From assembly GCF_900105925.1 (NCBI RefSeq), contig NZ_LT629791.1, positions 1,550,001 to 1,614,000 on the forward strand: a stretch of DNA of 64,000 nt, read 5' to 3'. The notes below the pieces were generated by a model that was not told the origin of the DNA, made no database searches, and worked only from the letters and a program-made list of their open reading frames with translations. Source of the stretch: Jiangella alkaliphila. Lineage in GTDB: Bacteria; Actinomycetota; Actinomycetes; Jiangellales; Jiangellaceae. The position numbers and the translations under genes were made by a program. Below, in pieces: positions 9,345 to 17,025 of the stretch; the stretch's first letter is position 1, and the number at the start of each line of letters is the position of its first letter.

Positions 9345-10421
9345 ATGCCCAAGGCGCAGATCGTCGGGACCGGCGGCTACCAGCCGGGCGAGCCGATCGA
9401 CAACGCGATGATCGAGTCGATCGTCGGCCCGCTGCCGGAGGACGTCCTCGCCGGGGTGTCGATCCAGCAGCGGTACTGGATGATCGACCCGGCCACCGGC
9501 GAGCACCTCGACAGCAACTCCGGGATGGCGGTGAAGGCGGCCCGCTCGGCACTGGAGAGCGCCGGGCTGGAGGCCGCGCAGGTCGAGCTGATCATCGTCG
9601 CGACCGGGACCCCCGACTACCCGCTGCCGCCGGTGGCCAACCTCGTGCAGGAGGCGCTCGGCCTGGAGGAGTGCGCCACGATGGAGCTCCGGTCGGCGGG
9701 CTCGGGGCCGGTCCAGGCGCTCGACATCGCCAGGACGTGGATCGAACAGGGCCGCATCACGACCGCCCTGGTCATCGGCTCCGAGGCGATCTCGCCCGCG
9801 CTGGCTCCGGTGTTCCTCAAGACCGAGCCCGCGAAGATCCGGATGCGCGACCGCGTTCCGCTCTACATGTTCGGCGACGGCGCGGGCGCGATCGTCGTCC
9901 GGGCGGGCGAGGGCGAGGGCCTGCGGCAGGGGACGACGCGGGCGATCGGCGGCTCGCGCAAGGCCGGGATCCACGCGATCGGCGGCGGGACGCACGCGCC
10001 GATCCTCACCCAGCAGCGCTCCAAGCGCATGGTCGACCTGCGCGTCGACGTGGTCGGTGCCGGCGACTTCACCCCGGTCATGGTGACGAAGGCGCTGGCC
10101 GACAGCCTGGCCGCCGCGGACCTGGCCGCCGAGGACGCCGACTGGTGCCTCATCCCCGAGGGCAACGTCGGCTGGATGCTCGACTCGCTGAACGAGGCCG
10201 GGCTGCTGACGCCCGAGTGGCTGGCGCTGCAGGGCCGCATCTTCGACGACCTCGCCCAGACCGGCGCGTGCGGATGCGCGGCCGTGCCGCTCTTTCTCGA
10301 CCACGCGTGGCGGACCGGCATGGTCAAGCCCGGCCAGAAGGTGCTGCTCATCGGCGTCGAGGCGACCAAGTGGATCTACGCCGGCATCGCCTGCGACTGG
10401 ACCGCGGAAGCGCCGGCATGA
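9345..10421 (+). CDS. KAS III-like thiolase-fold protein lacking the catalytic triad
   Basis: The 358 residues have the ketoacyl-ACP synthase III fold: an N-terminal GTGGYQPGEPIDN, the MFGDGAGAIVV strand-turn, and GGTHAPILTQ. All three catalytic positions appear changed. Where Cys is expected the sequence is LRSAGSGPVQ (Gly119); where His is expected it is LIPEGNVGW (Glu272); where Asn is expected it is LAQTGACG (Gln305). It therefore should not do a normal priming condensation. It could bind an acyl group, act as a partner or chain-length subunit, or catalyse another thioester reaction. The ATG at 9345 follows AAGGGAG at 9334-9340. The stop overlaps the next gene (ATGA), so it is a working member of the operon and not a stray remnant. 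Alignment was by eye. Confidence 0.85.
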   Translation: MPKAQIVGTGGYQPGEPIDNAMIESIVGPLPEDVLAGVSIQQRYWMIDPATGEHLDSNSGMAVKAARSALESAGLEAAQVELIIVATGTPDYPLPPVANLVQEALGLEECATMELRSAGSGPVQALDIARTWIEQGRITTALVIGSEAISPALAPVFLKTEPAKIRMRDRVPLYMFGDGAGAIVVRAGEGEGLRQGTTRAIGGSRKAGIHAIGGGTHAPILTQQRSKRMVDLRVDVVGAGDFTPVMVTKALADSLAAADLAAEDADWCLIPEGNVGWMLDSLNEAGLLTPEWLALQGRIFDDLAQTGACGCAAVPLFLDHAWRTGMVKPGQKVLLIGVEATKWIYAGIACDWTAEAPA

Positions 10422-11944
10422 CCGGCTACGACGTCGTCGTCATCGGCAGCGGTCTGGGCGGCCTGTCCGCCGCCGCGCTGCTGGCCCGAGCCGGCCTGCA
10501 CGTCGCGGTCGTCGAGCGCAACGAGCACCCGGGCGGCTACGCCCAGGTGTTCCGCCGCGGTGAGTACGTGTTCGACCCGGCCATCCACTTCACGCTGGAC
10601 GCCGGGCCCGGCGGCTTCACGCCGAAGCTGCTCGAGCACGTCGGCGTGGCCGACCGGGTGCGGTTCGTGGCGTCGGAGCACACCTACCGCTCGTTCTTCC
10701 CGGACCTGACCTTCGACGCCATGCCCGGCCGCGACGCGTTCCTGCGCTCGCACCAGGAGCTGTTCCCCGCCGACTCCGATGGACTGGCCCGGCTGTTCGA
10801 GATGCGGCAGGCGATCTTCGCCCAGCTCGCGGCGCTGCCGCAGAAGGTCGGCCCGGACGGCCTGGAGGCGGCGATGGCCACCGCGCCGCTGGTCTTCCGG
10901 CACCGGATGTCCTCTGTCGAGGACGTGCTGAAGGAGTACCTGCGCGACTCGCGGACGGCGGCGGCAGTCGCCAGCATCTGGCCGTACGTCGGCTCGCCGC
11001 CGTCGCGGATGTCCTTCCTGCTGTTCAACCAGATGCTCGAGACGATGCACGCCGGCTGCTACTACCCGCTCGGCAGCTTCCAGACGGTGGTCGACGCGCT
11101 GGCGGCTGCCGTCGTCGAGAACGGCGGCGACGTGCTGCTCGGCGCCGCGGCGACGAAGATCGTCCTGCGCGAGGGCCGGGCCGCGGGCGTCGAGGTGGCG
11201 GGCGGCACAGTCCTGCCGGCCCGCGCCGTGGTGTCGAACGCCGACCCGCAGCACACCTTCGGCGAGCTGGTCGGATGGGACGCGACCGGTCCGAGCCTGC
11301 GCCGGCGGATCGGCCGCTACAAGCTGTCGCCGTCGGCCGTCGTGCTCTACGGCGTGCTCAACGCCGACCCGGACGCCCTCGGCCTGGTGCATGAGAGCTT
11401 CGTCTTCCCCAGCTGGGACCACGAGCGGACGTGGAGCGAGCTGCAGGCCGGCCGGCCGGGCGGCATCTGGGTGAGTGTGCCGACGCTGCTGGACCCGTCG
11501 CTGGCGCCGCCCGGCGTGCACCTGTGCGTGGTCACCGGCCTGGTGCCGGCGCGCGCCGACGGGTCGTGGCGAGCGGTGCGCGACGATGTCGCGGACCGGA
11601 TGTTGCGCGACGTCGACGCGCTGATCCCGGGGCTGCGCGACGCCTTCGAGATCGTCGAGGTCGCCACCCCGGACACCCTGCACCGCTACACGAACAGCAG
11701 CGGTGGCGCCACGTACGGCTGGGAGAACATCCCGGCCCAGACGGCGAGCAAGCGGCTGGCGCACCGGACCCCGGTCGACGGCCTGTTCCTGTCCGGGCAG
11801 TGGGCCGAGGAGGGGACGTCGTCGCTGCGGGTTCTGACGTCGGGCCGGGCCACCGCGGCCATGGTGGCCGCCGACCTCGGGAGCCCCGGCACCGTCCCCG
11901 ACCTGGGCGGCCCGTCCTTCTTGAACCTACCCGCGAGGGGATGA
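10418..11944 (+). CDS. FAD-dependent phytoene desaturase / carotenoid isomerase-like oxidoreductase
   Basis: A 508-residue flavoprotein with the N-terminal dinucleotide motif VIGSGLGGLSAAALLARAG followed by the CrtI/CrtISO-type PGGYAQVFRRGEYVFDPAIH. A mid-protein segment CYYPLGSFQTVVDAL resembles the P-G-G substrate region of the family. The end has GLFLSGQWAEEGTSSLRVLTSGR, the usual FAD-binding C-terminus. Known relatives desaturate, saturate or isomerise conjugated polyenes. No carotenoid precursor genes (crtE, crtB) are nearby. Being embedded in a type II acyl operon, its substrate is more likely an ACP-bound or released polyene chain; whether it oxidises, reduces or isomerises cannot be told. 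Confidence 0.85.
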   Translation: MTGYDVVVIGSGLGGLSAAALLARAGLHVAVVERNEHPGGYAQVFRRGEYVFDPAIHFTLDAGPGGFTPKLLEHVGVADRVRFVASEHTYRSFFPDLTFDAMPGRDAFLRSHQELFPADSDGLARLFEMRQAIFAQLAALPQKVGPDGLEAAMATAPLVFRHRMSSVEDVLKEYLRDSRTAAAVASIWPYVGSPPSRMSFLLFNQMLETMHAGCYYPLGSFQTVVDALAAAVVENGGDVLLGAAATKIVLREGRAAGVEVAGGTVLPARAVVSNADPQHTFGELVGWDATGPSLRRRIGRYKLSPSAVVLYGVLNADPDALGLVHESFVFPSWDHERTWSELQAGRPGGIWVSVPTLLDPSLAPPGVHLCVVTGLVPARADGSWRAVRDDVADRMLRDVDALIPGLRDAFEIVEVATPDTLHRYTNSSGGATYGWENIPAQTASKRLAHRTPVDGLFLSGQWAEEGTSSLRVLTSGRATAAMVAADLGSPGTVPDLGGPSFLNLPARG

Positions 11945-11947
11945 CTG

Positions 11948-12715
11948 ATGAAGCTCTCGAACAAGGTGGCGCTGGTGACCGGCGGCTCGCGGGGCATCGG
12001 CCGCGCCGTCTGCCTCCTGCTGGCCGCACAGGGCGCGTACGTCGCGGTCAACTACCGGTCGAGCCGGCCGCAGGCGGAAGAGGTCGTGGCCGAGATCGAG
12101 GCCGCGGGCGGCAAGGCCATCGCGGTCGCCGGTGACGTCGCCAGCCCGGCCGACGCCGTCGCCATGGTCGAACGGACCATCGCCGAGCTCGGCGGCCTGC
12201 ACATCCTGGTGAACAACGCCGGTGTCGCCAAGGACGTGCTGATCTTCAACATGGAGCCCGACGACTGGCGCTCGGTCATGGAGACCAACTTCGGCGGGGT
12301 CTTCAACTGCACCAAGGCGGCGCTGTCGCACTTCATGTCGCAGCGCGAGGGCGTCGTGGTCAACGTCTCGTCGGTGATGGGCGAGCGCGGATGGGTCGGC
12401 CAGTCCAACTACGCCGCGTCGAAGGGCGCCATCAACGCCTTCACCCGCACCGCCGCGGTCGAGCTGGCCCGCTTCGGCATCCGGGTCAACTCCGTACTGC
12501 CCGGCTTCGCCCCAACCGACCTCGTCGCCGGCCTGGTCGAGAAGGGCGGCAAGGGCATCAAGAAGCAGCTGCCGATGCGCGACTTCGCCCGGATCGAGGA
12601 CGTGGCGTCGACCATCGCGTTCCTCGCCGGGCCCGACTCCAGCTACATGACCGGCTCCGCCCTCACCGTCGACGGCGGAGGCAGCGCCCAGCTCGGCATC
12701 GGGCGGCCCGACTGA
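11948..12715 (+). CDS. 3-oxoacyl-ACP reductase (FabG-type SDR)
   Basis: NADPH-dependent reduction of the beta-keto group after each condensation. The 255 residues show the TGGSRGIG cofactor loop, NNAG, a catalytic serine in NVSSVMG, YAASK with Tyr155 and Lys159, and the GFAPTDL segment after the active site. The end, YMTGSALTVDGG, is the standard SDR C-terminus. It is the only ketoreductase in the operon and starts three bases after the oxidoreductase stop with a GAGGGG ribosome site. Confidence 0.93.
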   Translation: MKLSNKVALVTGGSRGIGRAVCLLLAAQGAYVAVNYRSSRPQAEEVVAEIEAAGGKAIAVAGDVASPADAVAMVERTIAELGGLHILVNNAGVAKDVLIFNMEPDDWRSVMETNFGGVFNCTKAALSHFMSQREGVVVNVSSVMGERGWVGQSNYAASKGAINAFTRTAAVELARFGIRVNSVLPGFAPTDLVAGLVEKGGKGIKKQLPMRDFARIEDVASTIAFLAGPDSSYMTGSALTVDGGGSAQLGIGRPD

Positions 12716-12770
12716 CCCGCCGCCGCAGCACGGCACACCCCACCACGCACCACACACGAAGGAGCCGAAC

Positions 12771-13175
12771 GTGACGAACGAAGAGATCTTCCTGGCGGTC
12801 CGCCCGGCGGTCGCCGAGGCCCTCGGTCTCGACGAGGACGAGGTGACGCCCGACGCCACGCTGCTGGACGAGCTGGGCGCGGAGTCGATCGACCTGCTCG
12901 ACATCCTGTTCCGGCTGGAGCGGTCCACCGGCGTGAAGATCCAGGCCGCGGACCTCTCCCACCACGTCCAGGGCGGCATCCCGGACGAGGAGTTCGGCGA
13001 CGAGGCGAACGACGTCATCACGCCGGTCGGCATGGAGCAACTGAAGAAGGTCATGCCGCAGATCGCCGGCATGGACCTCGACGGCAAGCTGCAGCCGGAG
13101 AAGGTCATGAGCTACTTCACCGTGCAGAACCTGACCGACCTGGTGGCGGCCCGTGCCGCGGCAGTCTCCGCCTGA
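12771..13175 (+). CDS. Acyl carrier protein, elongated form
   Basis: Carries the growing chain on phosphopantetheine. The attachment motif is LGAESIDLLDI with Ser39. At 134 residues it is about 50 longer than an ordinary ACP. The extra part lies after helix II (residues about 60-112, including SHHVQGGIPDEEF and VITPVGMEQL), and a typical last helix (VQNLTDLVAARAA) closes the protein. It starts with GTG after a well-placed GAAGGAG in an unusually C/A-rich, unstructured 55-base leader, the longest gap but one in the operon. That suits high translation of a carrier needed in excess. The start of acpS lies inside its 3' end. Confidence 0.92.
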   Translation: MTNEEIFLAVRPAVAEALGLDEDEVTPDATLLDELGAESIDLLDILFRLERSTGVKIQAADLSHHVQGGIPDEEFGDEANDVITPVGMEQLKKVMPQIAGMDLDGKLQPEKVMSYFTVQNLTDLVAARAAAVSA

Positions 13176-13611
13176 GTTCGCCGGCCGGCCCGCGGCGCAC
13201 TGCCGGGTCCGCGTCGGTGTCGACCTGGTCGACGTCGAGCGGCTGGAACGGCTGCTCGGCGCGAACCCGGGCGCGGCGGACGAGCTGTTCACCGTCGCCG
13301 AACAGGCCTACTGCGAGGGCAAGCGGCGACGCGTCGAGCACCTCGCGGCCCGGTTCGCCGCCAAGGAGGCGGTGCTGAAGGCGTTCGGCACCGGGCTCGG
13401 GCAGCGGATGCGGTGGACCGACGTCGAGATCGTGAACACCCCGCTCGGCCGGCCGACCGTGCGGCTCGACGGCGCGGTCGCCGCCCGGGCGCGCGAGCGC
13501 GGCGTCAGCGAGGTCGAGGTCTCGCTGACCCACACCGCCGGCCTGGCCATGGCGCAGGCCGTGGTCGTGAGCCGGACCGAGAGAAGGGACCAGGCGTGCG
13601 TTTCCACCTGA
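13153..13611 (+). CDS. acpS: Holo-ACP synthase (AcpS-type phosphopantetheinyl transferase)
   Basis: Transfers phosphopantetheine from CoA to ACP serine. The 152 residues contain GVDLVDVERLERLLG near the N-terminus (metal-binding Asp) and RFAAKEAVLKAFGTGL, both signature AcpS motifs, and the closing SLTHTAGLAMA. A GTG at 13153 gives a 23-base overlap with the ACP gene. A dedicated copy directly behind the long ACP suggests this carrier is not a good substrate of the housekeeping enzyme. The last 15 residues overlap the next gene. Confidence 0.94.
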   Translation: MPRQSPPEFAGRPAAHCRVRVGVDLVDVERLERLLGANPGAADELFTVAEQAYCEGKRRRVEHLAARFAAKEAVLKAFGTGLGQRMRWTDVEIVNTPLGRPTVRLDGAVAARARERGVSEVEVSLTHTAGLAMAQAVVVSRTERRDQACVST

Positions 13612-14036
13612 TCGACCGCATCGACGAGTACGAGCCGCGCCGCAGCGTGCGCGGGCGCAAGGTCGTCTCCGGGGACGAGCCGGCCCTGGAGGACCACGGG
13701 GACGGCCCGGTGCTGGCGCCGCCGCTGTTGCTGGAGGCCATCTGCCAGGCCGGCACCTGGCTGATCATGCTCTCGACGGAGCGGCGGAAGCGGGCCGCGC
13801 TGTTGCAGATCGGCGACGTGCGCTTCGTCGGCGACGCGCGTCCCGGCGACGTCGTGGTCGTCGAGGGCATCGTCGAGGCGATGAACGACGAGACGGCGGT
13901 GCTGTCCGGAACCGCCAGCGTCGACGGCAAGCCCGTGGTCGACGCCGCCGACATCATGTGCGCGCTGATCGACGCCGACGATCTCGAGGCACCCGAGGAC
14001 AGCGAGCGCCTGCTGCGCCAGCTGACCCGCGCATGA
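13596..14036 (+). CDS. FabZ/FabA-like hotdog dehydratase, subunit 1 (retains catalytic Glu)
   Basis: A 146-residue hotdog protein whose central helix region reads PVLAPPLLLEAICQAG, aligning with the FabZ block that carries the catalytic acid (Glu47 here). A histidine (His34, in EDHGDGP) sits close to the FabZ catalytic position, but the loop is one residue shorter and lacks the usual HFPG. The GTG at 13596 overlaps acpS by 16 bases; the stop overlaps the next KS by ATGA. With the second hotdog gene at 15298, which has the HFP loop but no Glu, it probably forms a two-subunit 3-hydroxyacyl-ACP dehydratase, as known for aryl-polyene ApeI/ApeP. Confidence 0.85.
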   Translation: MRFHLIDRIDEYEPRRSVRGRKVVSGDEPALEDHGDGPVLAPPLLLEAICQAGTWLIMLSTERRKRAALLQIGDVRFVGDARPGDVVVVEGIVEAMNDETAVLSGTASVDGKPVVDAADIMCALIDADDLEAPEDSERLLRQLTRA

Positions 14037-15301
14037 GGCCGCTGGACCGCCGGGTCGTCATCACCGGCGTCGGCGCGGTGACGCCGGTCGGCAACGACGC
14101 GCCGTCCACGTGGTCGGCGCTGCGGGCCGGCCGCAGCGGGGTCGGCCCGATCACCACGTTCGACGCCTCGACGTTCCCGGTTCGCATCGCCGGCATGGTG
14201 AAGGACTTCGACCCCGAGCAGCGGATCCCCGACCCGGAGCTGCGCCGGCACCTCTCGCGCCCGGGCGCGTTCGGCGTCGCGGCGGCCGCCGAGGCGCTGA
14301 CCGACGCGGCGATCGACGACGAGACCTACCCGGCGCACCTGCGTGGGGTCAGTGTGGGCGCCACGTCCGGCCGGCCGTCGCTGGCCGAGCTGGCCGAGAT
14401 CTTCCACCGCATCAAGGGCTCCATGCCGCTCTACCGGCAGCCGCCGGAGAACGTCTGGGAACGCGACCAGAACGTGCCGGCCGCGGCGATCGCCAGGCTG
14501 GCCGGCTGCGAGGGCCCCGTCGTGGGTGTGTCGACGGCGTGCACCGCTTCTGGTCACGCCATCGGCGAGGCGTACCGGCGGATCCAGGAGGGCGACGCGG
14601 ACATGATGGTCGCCGGCGGCTACGACTCGCTCATCTCCTGGCTCGACGTGCTGGGCTTCTCGCTGCTCGGCGCGCTGACCACCGACCACGCGGACCGGCC
14701 CGAGCAGGCCTCGCGCCCGTTCAGCGCCGACCGGTCCGGCTTCGTGCTCGGCGAGGGCGCGGTCATGGTCGTGCTCGAGGACTACGAGGCGGCCCGGGCG
14801 CGCGGCGCGACCATCCACGCCGAGATCGTCGGCTATGCGGCCACGATGAACGCCTACCGGATGACCGACCCGCCACCGGACGGCGGCGGCGTCACCCTCG
14901 CCATGGTCCAGGCGCTCGACGACGCCGGTCTCGCGCCGGAGCAGGTCGGTTACATCGCCGCACACGGCACCTCGACGCCCGGCAACGACATCTGCGAGAC
15001 CCGGGCGATCAAGGACGTGTTCGGCGCGCACGCGCCGAAGGTCGCCATCAGCTCGGCGAAGTCGATGGTCGGACACCTCACCGCGGCCGCCGCCGGCGTC
15101 GGGCTGATCGGCGCCCTCGGCGTGCTGCGCGAGAAGGTCGCGCCACCCACCATCAACCTCGACCATCCGGACCCGAAGCTCGACCTCGACTACGTCCCCA
15201 ACACGTCCGCGGCGGTGGACACCGGCACGGCGATGGTCAACGCCTTCGCCTTCGGCGGCACCAACGCCTGCTTGATCGTGCAGGAGCTGACCACGTCATG
15301 A
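14033..15301 (+). CDS. Beta-ketoacyl-ACP synthase (KAS I/II type), active-site residues intact
   Basis: Condenses acyl-ACP with malonyl-ACP. The 422-residue protein begins PLDRRVVITGVGAVTPVG and carries the complete Cys-His-His triad: STACTASG (Cys170), AAHGTSTPGND (His311) and VGHLTAAAAG (His348). The FAFGGTNA loop near the end is normal. It is sandwiched between the two hotdog genes and followed by a degenerate KS (15690), so it is a natural partner for that chain-length-factor-like protein. The ATG overlaps the preceding stop. Confidence 0.94.
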   Translation: MRPLDRRVVITGVGAVTPVGNDAPSTWSALRAGRSGVGPITTFDASTFPVRIAGMVKDFDPEQRIPDPELRRHLSRPGAFGVAAAAEALTDAAIDDETYPAHLRGVSVGATSGRPSLAELAEIFHRIKGSMPLYRQPPENVWERDQNVPAAAIARLAGCEGPVVGVSTACTASGHAIGEAYRRIQEGDADMMVAGGYDSLISWLDVLGFSLLGALTTDHADRPEQASRPFSADRSGFVLGEGAVMVVLEDYEAARARGATIHAEIVGYAATMNAYRMTDPPPDGGGVTLAMVQALDDAGLAPEQVGYIAAHGTSTPGNDICETRAIKDVFGAHAPKVAISSAKSMVGHLTAAAAGVGLIGALGVLREKVAPPTINLDHPDPKLDLDYVPNTSAAVDTGTAMVNAFAFGGTNACLIVQELTTS

Positions 15302-15702
15302 CATCTGCTCTGATGACCCTGGACCGCGTGGTCGGCGTCGAACCCGGGCGCCGGGCCGAGGCGATCCGCAACGTGCCGAGCACGCTGGACCTCTTCGACA
15401 GCCACTTCCCTCGGTTCCCGGTGCTGCCCGGCGTGCTCATCCTGGGCACCCTCGGCGCGCTCGCGGAGCTGCTGTTGCGCGACACGACCCAGGCGACCTG
15501 GCGGCTGTCCGGCGCCGGTGGCGTCCGCTTCCGGCACTTCGTCCGGCCCGGCGACGTGCTCCGGCTCAGCGTCGAGCTGACCGAGCACGACGACGGCCTC
15601 GCCGTCTGCAAGGCCGAGGCCGGCGTCGACGCCACCCGCGTCACGACGGTGCGCCGGCTGCTGCTGGACCGCGTCGACGGAGGTGTGCCGTGCGCCGAGT
15701 AG
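15298..15702 (+). CDS. FabZ-like hotdog protein, subunit 2 (catalytic Glu replaced by Gly)
   Basis: 134 residues with the FabZ loop DSHFPRFPVLPGVLILG. His36 is in the catalytic position, but 14 residues on, where FabZ has its acid, there is Gly50. On its own it should be a poor dehydratase. Since hotdog active sites form across a dimer, pairing with the Glu-bearing protein at 13596 would restore a complete site. The ATG overlaps the KS stop (ATGA), and the end overlaps the next gene by 13 bases. An alternative is a non-catalytic acyl-ACP binding subunit. Confidence 0.85.
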   Translation: MTSALMTLDRVVGVEPGRRAEAIRNVPSTLDLFDSHFPRFPVLPGVLILGTLGALAELLLRDTTQATWRLSGAGGVRFRHFVRPGDVLRLSVELTEHDDGLAVCKAEAGVDATRVTTVRRLLLDRVDGGVPCAE

Positions 15703-16982
15703 CCGTCACCGGAATCGGCCTGGTCACCGCTCTGGGCACCGGGACCGACGAGACCTGGCAGGCGCTGGTGGCCGGCAAGAGCGCCGTCGACCACCTGCGC
15801 GGCTTCGACGCCGCGTCGCTGGACTCGCGGCTCGGCGCCGAGATCGCCGGCTTCGACCCGACGCCGTACGTGAAGCAGCGGCGGGCGCTGCGCAACATGA
15901 CCCGCAACGACCAGCTGGCCGTCGCCGGAGCCGCGCTCGCGGTCCGCGACGCCGGTCTCGAGCTGGGCGAGGACGGGCCGCTCGACCCGGACCGGCTCGG
16001 GCTGTTCATCGGCGGCAACAAGGAGATCTCCGAGCCGTCGAAGGTGCTCGACGCCGTCCTGCTGGCCCGCAACGACGACGGCACGGCCGACCTGCGGCGG
16101 ATGGGCACCGAGGGCGCCGCGCAGTTCTACCCGCTCTTCTACGTCGAAGGGTTGCAGGCCGCGGCCCTGTTCTACATCTCGCAGGCGCACGGGCTGCGTG
16201 GCACCAACACTTACTTCGCCGGCACCGGTGACGCCGGCGCCACCGCCGTCGGCCGGGCGTTCCGCGCTGTGCGCCGGGGCGAGGCGACGGTGGCCGTCGC
16301 CGGCGGGTTCGACGACCCGACGTCGTGGTGGAGCATGACGAAGCTGGACCCGCTGGGCGTCCTGACCGCCAGCAACGACCTGGGCGCCGGGGCCTTCCGC
16401 CCCTTCGACCGCGGTCACGACGGCGCCGTCACCGGCGAGGGCGCGGCCTTCGTCGTCCTCGAGGACCTGGACGCGGCCCGCAGCCGGGGCGCCACCGTCT
16501 ACGCCGAGGTCACCGGGTTCGGTTCCGGGTTCGACGCGGGCGCCGTCGGGATGCCGGCGCGCGACGGGCGCGGCCTCGCGCACGCCATCCGAGCCGCCCT
16601 CGACGAGGCCGGCGTCGACCCGGCCGACGTCGACTACGTGGCCGCCGACGGCGCGGCCACGGCGACCGGCGACGCGGGCGAGGCCGCGGCGCTGCGGGCG
16701 GCGCTCGGGCCGGCCGCGGGCACGATCGCGGCCAGCAGCGTGAAGCCGGCCACCGGGAACCTGGTCGCCGGGGCCGGCCCGCTCAACGTCGCCGTCGCGG
16801 CGCTCACCTGCCACCACGCCACCGTCCCGCCGACCCTGAACCTCACCGACGTCGACCCGGCCTGCGAGGGCATCGACTGGGTGCCGCGCGAAGCCCGCAA
16901 CCTGCCGGTCGGGCACGCGCTGGCGCTCAGCCGCGGGCTGGAAGGGCAGAACGTCGCGCTCGCGCTGCGGGCCGCGCCGTAG
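15690..16982 (+). CDS. Degenerate ketosynthase, chain-length-factor-like
   Basis: A 430-residue KAS-fold protein (VAVTGIGLVTALGTGTDE at the start) in which all three catalytic residues are gone. The Cys region reads YFAGTGDAGATA (Gly180 aligns with Cys), the first His region reads AADGAATATGD (Asp), and the second reads ATGNLVAGAG (Asn). Fold-defining stretches such as FRPFDRGHDGAVTGEGAAF remain. This pattern is that of chain-length factors, which pair with an active KS to set chain length; the obvious partner is the KS at 14033. GTG start, with GGAGG upstream, overlapping the hotdog gene. Confidence 0.9.
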   Translation: MRRVAVTGIGLVTALGTGTDETWQALVAGKSAVDHLRGFDAASLDSRLGAEIAGFDPTPYVKQRRALRNMTRNDQLAVAGAALAVRDAGLELGEDGPLDPDRLGLFIGGNKEISEPSKVLDAVLLARNDDGTADLRRMGTEGAAQFYPLFYVEGLQAAALFYISQAHGLRGTNTYFAGTGDAGATAVGRAFRAVRRGEATVAVAGGFDDPTSWWSMTKLDPLGVLTASNDLGAGAFRPFDRGHDGAVTGEGAAFVVLEDLDAARSRGATVYAEVTGFGSGFDAGAVGMPARDGRGLAHAIRAALDEAGVDPADVDYVAADGAATATGDAGEAAALRAALGPAAGTIAASSVKPATGNLVAGAGPLNVAVAALTCHHATVPPTLNLTDVDPACEGIDWVPREARNLPVGHALALSRGLEGQNVALALRAAP

Positions 16983-17025
16983 AACCCGGCAGCCGTGAAG
17001 TGACCACACGTACGAGGAGAGCATC

